From: Candidatus Zhuqueibacterota bacterium
Lineage (GTDB): Bacteria; Zhuqueibacterota; Zhuqueibacteria; Zhuqueibacterales; Geothermadaptataceae
Direction of reading: 5' to 3'
NCBI GenBank assembly: GCA_030950365.1
Contig: JAUZRQ010000038.1
Location: forward strand, 83,264 to 147,263
DNA length: 64,000 nucleotides
A program made the translations under genes and the position numbers. Below the pieces are notes generated by a model. That model did no database searches and was not told the origin of the DNA. It was given only the letters and a program-made list of their open reading frames with translations. Positions 44,992-53,641 of the stretch are shown piece after piece. Position 1 is the stretch's first letter. Every line of letters starts with the position of its first letter.

Positions 44992-46623
44992 TTACTTCGC
45001 CATTGGCCCATCCAGTTCGAGCCGATGATCCAGATTGGCCACCTGCCAGGCGGTGAGGTACACCAGCCGGGCGATGCGCTCCATTTTGTGAAAATCGATT
45101 TTGTCCACAGTATCGGTGGGCTGATGATAGTCCTCATGTGTGCCGGTGAAATAGAAAATAATGGGGATGTTGTGCTTCGCGTAATTGTAATGGTCGCTGC
45201 GGTAATAAAACCGCCGCGGATCGGTGGTGGAATTGTAGCGGTAATCCAGATCCAGGCCGATCGCCGTGTTGGCCATTTCGTTGATACGGTGCAGCTCCTT
45301 TGACAGAAAATTCGAGCCGATGATAAACACGCGGTTTTCCTCGTTTCGGCCGATCATATCGATGTTGAGCATGGCCACGAACCGATCCAGCGGAATCCAT
45401 GGATTTTGGGTGAAATAGCGTGAACCCAACAGTCCCTTCTCCTCGCCGGTATGCGAAATGAACAGCAGGCTTCGCTTCGGGCGCGGCGAATGCCGGCCGA
45501 ACGCCCGCGCGATTTCCAGCAGGGCCGCTGTGCCGCTGCCATCGTCATCGGCGCCATTGTAAATGATGCCGTCGGCGGTGATGCCGAGGTGGTCATAATG
45601 CGCGCCAATGGCCACCACTTCATCGCGCCATTTCGGATCGGCGCCGGGCAAGTAGGCCACCACGTTTTGCGTTTCCAGAATCTCGTTGTCTTTCTGAATG
45701 TCGATTTTCATCCGCACGCGTTTCAAAACCATTGAGGCCGGCTTGTGCGTCAGGATAATTCGCCTGCGCAGGGAATCCACGGTCATGTCTTTTTCGGCGA
45801 GAATGGCATTGGCCATTTTGCGGCTGATGACCAGTTGCGGCAAAACGCTATCCGGCTGCTGCTCGACCAGCGAGAACGAGGGACGTTTCAGCCAGCGGCT
45901 GAAACGCGCCACGAGTAGCGGGATGGAGCGATCGGAGACCAGCAACAGCGCCGCGGCGCCGGCCTGGCGCGCAAACTCGGCTTTTTTGCGGCGACTGGCC
46001 AGAGGTGACATCCGCCGGGACGGGCTATCCGGTTGTTGCATGGACGGCGGCTCCGGTGCGCCCGACAGCGCCAGCACAATTTTGCCGCGCACGTCCACGT
46101 GATCGTAATCGCTGTACCCGGTGGTCGAATCCACCACACCGAAGCCGACAAACACCACGGGCGCATTCAGATGGATTGACCGAACCCCGCTTTGCGCCAC
46201 GTAGAAATCCTGATACAGCGCAAAAGCATGCTCACTGGTGCTGAATCGATTCTTGCGCAACAGCACGATTCGCGAATCCGGGCGGATGCGGCTTTTGCGC
46301 ACCAAGAACGTTTGCCACATGGAACTATGCCCGGGGGGTGGCTGCAAGCCAGCCAGTTTGTACTGCGTTTCCAAAAAACGCGCCGCGACCTGCAGGCCGC
46401 GCTGGCCCGTGCCCCGGCCTTCCAGCTCATCCGAGGCGAGAAACTCTAACAGCGCCTGCATATTTTGGGCTTCAATGGCCGCCATGCCCGGTCGGGCGGC
46501 ATCGGGCAGGGTGCTGCGTTTGCCGGGTGGAGCGAAATTGAATAGAAGGAATAGAGTTAGCGCGATAGCCGGAACGGCGATGAGGTGCTGGCGACTCGGT
46601 GCGGGAAAAACGTCTCTGAGCAT
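44992..46623 (-). CDS. Exported M28-family zinc aminopeptidase with PA domain
   Basis: About 543 residues. The N-terminus has one hydrophobic segment (LIAVPAIALTLFLLFNF), a signal or anchor. A protease-associated insert covers about 130-300 ('VVFVGFGVVDSTTGYSDYDHVDVRGKIVLALSG'). The catalytic domain has the M28 ligands: 'GAHYDHLG', 'NGADDDGSGTAALLE', 'SHTGEEKGLLGS', 'NIDMIGR' and 'HEDYHQPTDT'. It removes N-terminal amino acids from peptides outside the inner membrane. An ATG at 46623 is used; a TTG codon directly before it is also in frame. It adds to the exported peptide-degrading set. Confidence 0.9.
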   Translation of the reverse strand: MLRDVFPAPSRQHLIAVPAIALTLFLLFNFAPPGKRSTLPDAARPGMAAIEAQNMQALLEFLASDELEGRGTGQRGLQVAARFLETQYKLAGLQPPPGHSSMWQTFLVRKSRIRPDSRIVLLRKNRFSTSEHAFALYQDFYVAQSGVRSIHLNAPVVFVGFGVVDSTTGYSDYDHVDVRGKIVLALSGAPEPPSMQQPDSPSRRMSPLASRRKKAEFARQAGAAALLLVSDRSIPLLVARFSRWLKRPSFSLVEQQPDSVLPQLVISRKMANAILAEKDMTVDSLRRRIILTHKPASMVLKRVRMKIDIQKDNEILETQNVVAYLPGADPKWRDEVVAIGAHYDHLGITADGIIYNGADDDGSGTAALLEIARAFGRHSPRPKRSLLFISHTGEEKGLLGSRYFTQNPWIPLDRFVAMLNIDMIGRNEENRVFIIGSNFLSKELHRINEMANTAIGLDLDYRYNSTTDPRRFYYRSDHYNYAKHNIPIIFYFTGTHEDYHQPTDTVDKIDFHKMERIARLVYLTAWQVANLDHRLELDGPMAK

Positions 46624-46723
46624 CAAATCAGCCTCAATAATGGTTTTGCATTTTTCTCGTTGATTGCCGGAAAATCCGGGAAGTGATCAAGAACCTGGCA
46701 GAATAACTGCCCCCTGATGCCTC

Positions 46724-47485
46724 TCAAATATGGGTCGGGGTTTCAAAAAACTCGGTGGGCAATTTAAACAGCTCCTGCAAATGCTCGGCCAGGGCCCGCA
46801 GCCCGATGGTTTCGGTGTCGTAGTGGCGGCCATAGAACAGGTGCATGTTCTCCTCGCGCCCGAAGTGGTAAAAGCCGTGCCGCGGCTCACCGGTGATGAA
46901 CGCATCGATGCCCAGCCGGCGGGCCTCCGGGATGAACGACGCGCCGGCGCCGCTACAAATGCCGATGTTGCGAAACGTTTTGGGGCCGAAAGCATCCAGC
47001 CGCACGTGCTCGCCGATGACCGATTTTAGCCTGACCAGCAGTTCTTCGGCGGTAATTTTGCGCGGCGAGCGGGCATACACGGCCACCGGTGTGCCTTTGT
47101 AGGAACCAAAATAATATTCCACATCGAGCCCGAGCTTTTGCGCAATCTGAGCGTTGTTGCCCACTTCCGGATGGGTATCCAGTGGGATGTGCGCGCAATA
47201 CAGATTGATGCCGGATTCGATGAGAATGCGCAACCGTTCATACATGGAATGCACCACCGGCTCCACTTTTCCCCAGAACAGGCCGTGGTGAACGATGAGC
47301 AGCTCCACCCCGGCGTCCTTTGCCGCCTCAAATGCCTGCATGCAAGCATCCACGGCAAAGCCGATTTTGCTGATTTCCTTTTTGCCCTGGACCTGCAATC
47401 CGTTCAAAGAATCATCCGGGATTTCCCGGATGCGCAGGTACTCATCCAGATAATGGACAATATCCTTGACTTCTAATTCAGCCAT
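46724..47485 (-). CDS. Nif3-like dinuclear metal centre protein
   Basis: 253 residues from the ATG at 47485, preceded by agaggg. The pattern 'LLIVHHGLFWG' with two His, 'YCAHIPLDTHPEVGNNAQIA' and 'FITGEPRHGFYHFGREENMHLFYGRHYDTETIG' are the metal-binding parts of the Nif3/YbgI family, which forms hexamers holding two metal ions per subunit. The precise reaction is uncertain; some members were named GTP cyclohydrolase type 2 homologues. The insert common in the longer members is absent, as in E. coli YbgI. Confidence 0.9.
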   Translation of the reverse strand: MAELEVKDIVHYLDEYLRIREIPDDSLNGLQVQGKKEISKIGFAVDACMQAFEAAKDAGVELLIVHHGLFWGKVEPVVHSMYERLRILIESGINLYCAHIPLDTHPEVGNNAQIAQKLGLDVEYYFGSYKGTPVAVYARSPRKITAEELLVRLKSVIGEHVRLDAFGPKTFRNIGICSGAGASFIPEARRLGIDAFITGEPRHGFYHFGREENMHLFYGRHYDTETIGLRALAEHLQELFKLPTEFFETPTHI

Positions 47486-47706
47486 CGTGCCCTCTTTTCG
47501 GGATGATTGCGTTTTGTGTGAAATTGTGCCGTTGCTGTTTTGCATGTTTGTTTGAATGATCCAAATAATTACAAAAAGGCTTATGCACCAGCGCTTTAAG
47601 CGCTGAGAAAACGATGGCAGGATAACAAAGCCCTCACCGCTTTCCTATTCTGGTATGCCTCGTTTCAGCATAGGGATTGTTGAATCCTGGCCAGAGTCGC
47701 CCGCCG

Positions 47707-48039
47707 CTAAAAGGGTGATACCGGATTATCGCTTCGCTGCGGCAATGGCACAATCTGGGTTTTGCTGCTATCGCCGGGTGAAGGCTGGTAGGCGAACTGC
47801 TGGAACAGGTACACGTCCCGGAAACTGCCGCATCCCGAGGTGCGGCGGAATTCGAATCCCACGCCGAAGCGGTCGTAAAACCAGATTTCCTGCCAGAATG
47901 GATCAATCCCGCGGGATATAATTCGATCCGGCTCGCCATAATCGGCGCGGATCTTGTCCCGGTCGTCTCGGTTGCCACAGGTGATGGTGAACAGGGCTAA
48001 GAACAGCAGGGCGAAAGCCAGCGTAAACGGAAATTTCAT
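47707..48039 (-). CDS. Small lipoprotein with a GWxTD-tail-like region
   Basis: 110 residues from the ATG at 48039 with an aggatg site. A signal of about 20 residues ends at 'ALFTITCGN', a plausible but imperfect lipobox with Cys at residue 21. The mature part contains 'DKIRADYGEPDRIISRGIDP' and 'EIWFYDRFGVGFEFRR', close to the segment 'YGEPDEI...EIWYY...F.F' that follows the core motif of GWxTD proteins. I infer a small relative of the C-terminal half of that domain. It is encoded divergently from the large propeller/barrel gene at 48503. Confidence 0.65.
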   Translation of the reverse strand: MKFPFTLAFALLFLALFTITCGNRDDRDKIRADYGEPDRIISRGIDPFWQEIWFYDRFGVGFEFRRTSGCGSFRDVYLFQQFAYQPSPGDSSKTQIVPLPQRSDNPVSPF

Positions 48040-48502
48040 GATAGCATCCTTTTGGCAAATCATGAATCACTTCGGCCTTCCGGCCGCGCATTCACTCCCC
48101 GGCAGCGCCAGCATCGGCTACTCTGCCGTGGAATGCCATGAAATTAGCAAACGCGGCCTTTAATGGCAAGGGAAAACATCGGAAAGAACGGGCTGCGTAC
48201 AGTGCGGAGATTCATTTTTGCGATCGTTTGCCGAACGGCCACATTGGCATGGTGAGTTCCCGAAAATTTACTTGCTTTCCAGGGCTATGCGGGCTAATTT
48301 TCAATCATGCCTACGAGATCCGTCTGAGCGCCGGATCGGCCGAATGGCAAAACGGCCGGATTGGCCGGTCGCTTGCCAGGCCTTTTTCGGAATAGAACAG
48401 CAAACCGGGACCGGTTCCATAGGATCCCCCGCGGGCGCCATTTTCCTTTTGCTCACCCCGGTTGACAACGGATGTCGGTCGGCTGACTTCGGAGATATGG
48501 AT

Positions 48503-51500
48503 ATGCGACTTGTGAGATTGACGCTTCTCGCCGTTTGCCTGCTTGTGGTCTTTCCGCCGCTCGCCCATTCGCAGTATTTTGGCAAAAACCACGTGCAATA
48601 CAAGCGCTTCAAGACGTTCATGCTGCAATCCCGGCATTTCGATATCTACTTCACCGAGGGTGGAGAATCCATCGCCGAATTTGTGGCCGAGACCGCCGAG
48701 GAAAGCTATCAGGAATTGATGGAAGATTTCCGTTACGAGCTCACCGACCGCATCACCATTATCGTTTACAATAGCCACAACGATTTCGAACAGACCAACG
48801 TGCAACTGGCGCCGGGTGAGGAAGCCGTCGGCGGATTCACCGAGTTTTTCAAAAACCGCGTGGTCATTCCTTATGAGGGCGACTGGGAGAAATTCCGGCA
48901 CGTCATTCATCACGAGCTCACGCATGCGGTGATGCTGCAAATGGTGTTCGGTTCTGGTATCCAGTCCATCATCACCGGACTGACGCGCATGCAACTGCCG
49001 CTGTGGTTCATCGAGGGGCTGGCGGAATACGAGAGCCGGAGCTGGGACACTGAAAGCGACATGTTCATCCGCGATGCCGCGCTCAACGGCTACATACCGG
49101 ACATCCCCTACCTTCGCGGTTTTCTGGCTTACAAAGGCGGCCAGTCGGTGCTGTACTATCTGGCGCAAAAATACGGCGGCGAAAAAATCGGTGAAATCCT
49201 CAACCGTACCAAACTCAGCAAAAGTCTGGAGCGCGGTTTGCGGCAATCCATCGGCATGGGGGTGGATGACCTCAGCGAGCGCTGGCAGAAATATTTGAAA
49301 CAGCAATACTGGCCGGATATTTCCGAGCGGCAGGAACCGGCGGAGTTTGCTCAGCTACTGACCGATCATGTGGATTATCACAATTTCGTCAATAACAGTC
49401 CGGCGTTTTCGCCGCGCGGGGATAAAATCGCGTTTCTGTCCGACAAATCCGATTACTTCGACATCTATCTCATGAGTGCCATCGACGGCAAGGTCATCGC
49501 GCGGCTGGTGGCCGGGCAGCGTACGGGCAGCCTGGAAGAGCTGCACTGGTTGCGGCCGGGCATCTCATGGTCGCCGGATGGCAAGCACATTGTATTTGCG
49601 GCCAAGGCTGGCGGCCAGGATGCGCTGCACATCGTGGATGTGGACAAGCGCAACATCGTGCGCACGCTGAAATTCGATCTCGATGGCGTGTTCAGTCCCA
49701 CCTGGTCGCCGCGCGGCGATGAGATCGCCTTTGTGGGCATGAAACATGGCCAGTCCGATATTTATGCCGTTCAGCTAGAAACCGGCCGCCTGCGTCCCAT
49801 CACCAACGACGTATTCAGCGACCTCGAGCCCAGCTATTCGCCGGATGGTACGCGCATCGTGTTCAGCAGCGACCGCGGCGAGTATCTGGACCCTGACGGA
49901 TTGCCCGAAAACTTCAAAATCTACCGTTTCGATTACCGCAACCGCGATATCTACCTCGTGCAGGCCACCGGCCCGGAAACCGGTAGCATCGAGCGCATCA
50001 CCGACACGCCGTTCTGGGAAAAATATCCGGTGTTTTCGCCCGATGGACGGTATCTGGCCTTCACCAGCGACCGCAGCGGCATCGCCAACATTTATCTGCA
50101 CCGGCTGGATACCGGCGAGACCTATCCCATCACCAATGTGCTGACCGGCATCTCGCATTTGAGCTGGGGAGGGGATGGTTCCCGGCTGGCCTTTGTGGCG
50201 TTCTACAACGGCGGCTACGACATCTACCTGCTGAAAAATCCGCTGGACATCCGTCCCGGCTCGATTCAACTGCAGCCCACGCATTTTCTCACCACGCTAC
50301 AAAAGCGCCGTCAGCGTGAAGCCGATGGCTGGCTGGCCACGGCGGCGCGGGTGCGTGAAGATCGCACGCGAGAAAAATACCGCCACTACATCTTCGATCC
50401 CGATTTTGCCGAGCGCGATATTCTGTTCCCCACCGATCGCATCGCGTTTCTGGACACGACCACCTACAAGACCCGCGATGGCCGCTACAAAGTCCGGCCG
50501 TACAAACCCAAGTTTTCGCCGGACATCGTGTACGGCAACGCCGGCTATAGCCAGTTTTTCGGCGTGCAGGGCACCACCCAGTTTTCCATCTCCGACATCC
50601 TCGGCGACCACCGTCTCGATGTATTCACCGACCTGTTTTACGATCTGCGCAATTCCAATTTTCTGGTACGCTATTTTTACCTTCCGCGTCGCGCGGATTT
50701 TGGCATCGGCGCGTTTCATAATGCCTACTTCTTTTTTTCCGGCCGGCTGGGCCTGATGCGCGACCGCTATTTCGGCGCCAACCTGTTTGCCTCGTATCCG
50801 CTCAGCCGCTACCGCCGCTTCGATGCCGGGCTGCTCTGGCTGGGCATCAACCGCGATTTCATCGATCTCGCCGGGGCGCCGATGCGCAAGATCCGGGTGC
50901 TGATGACGAGCCTGTCGTACGTGAAAGACACCACGGTCTGGGGATGGACCGGCCCGGTGAATGGCAGCCGCGGCGCGTTTTCGGTGATCTACAGCCCGCG
51001 GGTGGACCGCCGCAACGGCCTCGATTTCGTCACCGCGCAGATGGATTACCGCAAATACATCAAGTTTAAAAAGGAATACAATTTTGTGGTGCGCATCGCC
51101 GGTGGGATCAGCGGGGGAAAGCATCCGCAAACCTTTTTCATCGGCGGTATTGATAATTGGATTAATCAACGTTTTGTAGGTGGAGTCCGTATCGACCGAC
51201 CGGAAGATATCTATTTCAGTTCCTTTGTGACGCCACTTCGGGGCGCCGATTATTACGAGCAATCCGGAAACCGCTTCGCGCTCGTGAATCTCGAATTCCG
51301 TTTTCCGATGATCCGGTATCTGCTTCTGGGCTGGCCGCTGTCCATTGGACTGGCCAATGTACGGGGTGCCCTGTTTACTGATATTGGCGGCGCCTGGAGC
51401 AACAGCGATTCGTTCAAGCCCTTCCGAACGCGCGACAACGGCTATCCCGTGCTGAACGACCTGATCATGGGCTACGGATTCGGTTCCCGCGCCAATCTCG

Positions 51501-51598
51501 GCCTTTTGCTCTTGCGCTTCGATGTGGCCTGGACCTCCGATCTGTATCGCAGCTCGTCGAAACCCAAATATTATTTTTCCCTGGGCGCCGAATTTTAG
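48503..51598 (+). CDS. Metallopeptidase-like/PD40 propeller/outer-membrane barrel fusion
   Basis: 1031 residues from the ATG at 48503, 8 bases after ggag, with signal peptide MRLVRLTLLAVCLLVVFPPLAHSQ; longer in-frame starts upstream run through non-family sequence. Residues 30-330 include HELTH at 137-141 ('HHELTHAVMLQ'), the zinc motif of MA-clan peptidase-like domains, and 'WFIEGLAEYESR', where a third ligand is expected. Residues about 340-700 are TolB-type PD40 propeller repeats ('FSPRGDKIAFLSDKS', 'SWSPDGKHIVFAA', 'YSPDGTRIVFSSDRG'). From about 750 to the end, a BamA-like barrel ('FFIGGIDNWINQRF', terminal SLGAEF). It joins protease-like, sensing and membrane modules on one outer-membrane protein. 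Function is unknown. Confidence 0.85.
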   Translation: MRLVRLTLLAVCLLVVFPPLAHSQYFGKNHVQYKRFKTFMLQSRHFDIYFTEGGESIAEFVAETAEESYQELMEDFRYELTDRITIIVYNSHNDFEQTNVQLAPGEEAVGGFTEFFKNRVVIPYEGDWEKFRHVIHHELTHAVMLQMVFGSGIQSIITGLTRMQLPLWFIEGLAEYESRSWDTESDMFIRDAALNGYIPDIPYLRGFLAYKGGQSVLYYLAQKYGGEKIGEILNRTKLSKSLERGLRQSIGMGVDDLSERWQKYLKQQYWPDISERQEPAEFAQLLTDHVDYHNFVNNSPAFSPRGDKIAFLSDKSDYFDIYLMSAIDGKVIARLVAGQRTGSLEELHWLRPGISWSPDGKHIVFAAKAGGQDALHIVDVDKRNIVRTLKFDLDGVFSPTWSPRGDEIAFVGMKHGQSDIYAVQLETGRLRPITNDVFSDLEPSYSPDGTRIVFSSDRGEYLDPDGLPENFKIYRFDYRNRDIYLVQATGPETGSIERITDTPFWEKYPVFSPDGRYLAFTSDRSGIANIYLHRLDTGETYPITNVLTGISHLSWGGDGSRLAFVAFYNGGYDIYLLKNPLDIRPGSIQLQPTHFLTTLQKRRQREADGWLATAARVREDRTREKYRHYIFDPDFAERDILFPTDRIAFLDTTTYKTRDGRYKVRPYKPKFSPDIVYGNAGYSQFFGVQGTTQFSISDILGDHRLDVFTDLFYDLRNSNFLVRYFYLPRRADFGIGAFHNAYFFFSGRLGLMRDRYFGANLFASYPLSRYRRFDAGLLWLGINRDFIDLAGAPMRKIRVLMTSLSYVKDTTVWGWTGPVNGSRGAFSVIYSPRVDRRNGLDFVTAQMDYRKYIKFKKEYNFVVRIAGGISGGKHPQTFFIGGIDNWINQRFVGGVRIDRPEDIYFSSFVTPLRGADYYEQSGNRFALVNLEFRFPMIRYLLLGWPLSIGLANVRGALFTDIGGAWSNSDSFKPFRTRDNGYPVLNDLIMGYGFGSRANLGLLLLRFDVAWTSDLYRSSSKPKYYFSLGAEF

Positions 51599-51640
51599 CC
51601 CGGCCGGATTTGAACCAAGGATGAGTGCCCTTCCGGAAAC

Positions 51641-52915
51641 ATGGATTGGAAAACAAGGCTCGGAATCGCCCTTTTGCTAATCGGCCTGTTGGCTCAGGGA
51701 TGGAGCCGCCCGGCGGAAAACGGCAAAAAGGCAAAAGCGATCTTTGGCAAGCCGCCCTTCGTGTTTCGGGTACTGCAGCTCCCCGCGGATAGCGGCCGAA
51801 CGGCGCTCGAGATCGAACTAGGACTGATCAACGATGTGCTGCAGTTCGTACGCACCGATTCGGGAACCTATGCCGCTGGCTACGAAGTAGCGGTCGATGT
51901 GGTGGATGAAGATAGAAACCGCATCACCGGCGTGCTGTTTCGGCGACGTTTGGTGGTAAGCGCCTTCGATGAGAGCAACAGCCGTGAGCACCTGAACCAG
52001 GAATGCGTGACTCTGCTGGTGCCCTCCGGGATGTTCCGGCTAATGCTTGACATCATGGATCTGGAGACCCGCAAGCACCTGAGGCGTGAACGCGAGATCG
52101 AGGTGCGGGATTACCGCGCGGAGCGGTTGCAAATGGGCGAATTCGGCTTTTTTGAACAGCAGGCCGGGCATCCCGATTCCCTGCGGCGCAATCTCAGCCG
52201 CGAATTCACGGACCTCCGCGCCAGACCGGTGGTGCGCGTGCCTGTGGGCGGACTGGTTGCCGGCGACTCGGCGGTGCTGCGTTTCCGGCTGAGCGACTGG
52301 AAAAACCGGCGCATTGCGGAGTGGCAGAAGGCATTTTTGCCCCAAACGCGGGCCACAGTATTCAACGAAATCTTGCCTGACTCCGTCTTGAAAAATGGGC
52401 GGTACAAAATCACCGTGATCTGCCGGCAGGGCAAACGCCAGCAGCATGGTAAGGACTTTTTCGCCATTCAATATGCCCGGGCACCGGGGATGGCTGCGCC
52501 GACCGCTATCGACATCAACGATCGTATCGGGCCGATGAAATATATTTTGCCCGAGGATCAGTATCGAAAGCTCATCGCCGCGGATAGCGCGGAGCAAAGG
52601 ATCTTCTGGGAGCAGTTCTGGAAACGCCGCGATCCGACGCCCGGCACGGTCGAAAACGAATTGCAACAGGAGTTTTACCGGCGCGTGGCCTTTGCCAATC
52701 GCCATTTCACCCTCATCGCCGATCAGCGCAAGGGCTGGCAGACCGACCGCGGTCGGATTTACATCCGCTATGGCCCGCCCGACTGGGTGCGCCGTCCCAG
52801 CCAGGAGCTGGATCACTTCCAGACGGAAGTGTGGTACTATCGCAATCTTGACCGCCGTTTTGTGTTTCGGGATAAGCACGGCAACGGCGATTTTAAACTG
52901 ATTTACAGGGAATGA
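51641..52915 (+). CDS. GWxTD-domain protein
   Basis: 424 residues with a signal peptide (MDWKTRLGIALLLIGLLAQGW). The C-terminal GWxTD domain has the exact motif G365-W-Q-T-D-R-G in 'ADQRKGWQTDRGRIYIRYGPPDW', preceded by 'WEQFWKRRDPTPGTVENE'. The N-terminal half is a beta-rich region of unknown type. It begins 42 bases after the barrel protein and may be cotranscribed with it, which suggests a periplasmic partner. The other GWxTD protein at 13841 has the domain at its N-terminus and a degenerate motif. Confidence 0.85.
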   Translation: MDWKTRLGIALLLIGLLAQGWSRPAENGKKAKAIFGKPPFVFRVLQLPADSGRTALEIELGLINDVLQFVRTDSGTYAAGYEVAVDVVDEDRNRITGVLFRRRLVVSAFDESNSREHLNQECVTLLVPSGMFRLMLDIMDLETRKHLRREREIEVRDYRAERLQMGEFGFFEQQAGHPDSLRRNLSREFTDLRARPVVRVPVGGLVAGDSAVLRFRLSDWKNRRIAEWQKAFLPQTRATVFNEILPDSVLKNGRYKITVICRQGKRQQHGKDFFAIQYARAPGMAAPTAIDINDRIGPMKYILPEDQYRKLIAADSAEQRIFWEQFWKRRDPTPGTVENELQQEFYRRVAFANRHFTLIADQRKGWQTDRGRIYIRYGPPDWVRRPSQELDHFQTEVWYYRNLDRRFVFRDKHGNGDFKLIYRE

Positions 52916-53075
52916 TGCCCCCGGCAGGGCCGCTCCCCGGGGCTGGAGCCCACCGGTGTGGTATGCTGGAACGCACAGATTTTCTTGGATGGAAACCGTC
53001 CGGAGCATGGCCTGGCCCCGGTCATGCTTCGGTTTGCCCTTTAACCTCAAACGTTCATTCATCGGAGACGAGGAA

Positions 53076-53453
53076 ATGGAAACCATCTTGCGCGGCTTAC
53101 TATCCGGCTTTATCGTTGGCATCGTGTGCGTGGCCTACGTGCTATTACGCACCTGGCGACTGGAGTCAAAACTGCCCGCTCAGGAAGTGGAAACCATGCA
53201 GAGCGAGTTCCTGACCAATAGCTGGATGACCATGGCGTTTTTTAGCAGCGCTTCGCTGCTGTGGGGATTCATCAGCGCCAGCATATTCCGGCTCATGGAA
53301 AATCAGGTCCAGTTCCTGATTCTGTCCATCGCTATCGGTGTCGTGTTGACGGCCATGATTTATTTCCGCAATGTTCAGTATAAGTTCGACAAAATCATTC
53401 TGACCCTGATTATCACCGTTGGCCTGGGGGTGTTGGTGCCGAATATCCTGTGA
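53076..53453 (+). CDS. Unknown small membrane protein
   Basis: 125 residues from the ATG at 53076, preceded by a gacgagga purine stretch. Four hydrophobic segments (about 5-25, 50-70, 75-95, 105-125) predict an inner-membrane protein. I do not recognise a family. The next gene, the alkaline-phosphatase-like enzyme, starts 188 bases later; an operon is possible but not shown. Confidence 0.65.
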   Translation: METILRGLLSGFIVGIVCVAYVLLRTWRLESKLPAQEVETMQSEFLTNSWMTMAFFSSASLLWGFISASIFRLMENQVQFLILSIAIGVVLTAMIYFRNVQYKFDKIILTLIITVGLGVLVPNIL

Positions 53454-53641
53454 TTTCACCATCCGCCGCCTTGCCCTCTTGTCCATATGCCATTTCGTTT
53501 TTCCTCCGGCGGAGACGTATGTTTCGCCTTTGCGTGCCTGTCCGACTGCGCCGGACTTTCTTGCATTCTTTCCAGATAATTCATATATTGGCGGTAATTC
53601 TGAATGACGCTGGAAGGATATTTGCGAAAGGATGTTTTATT

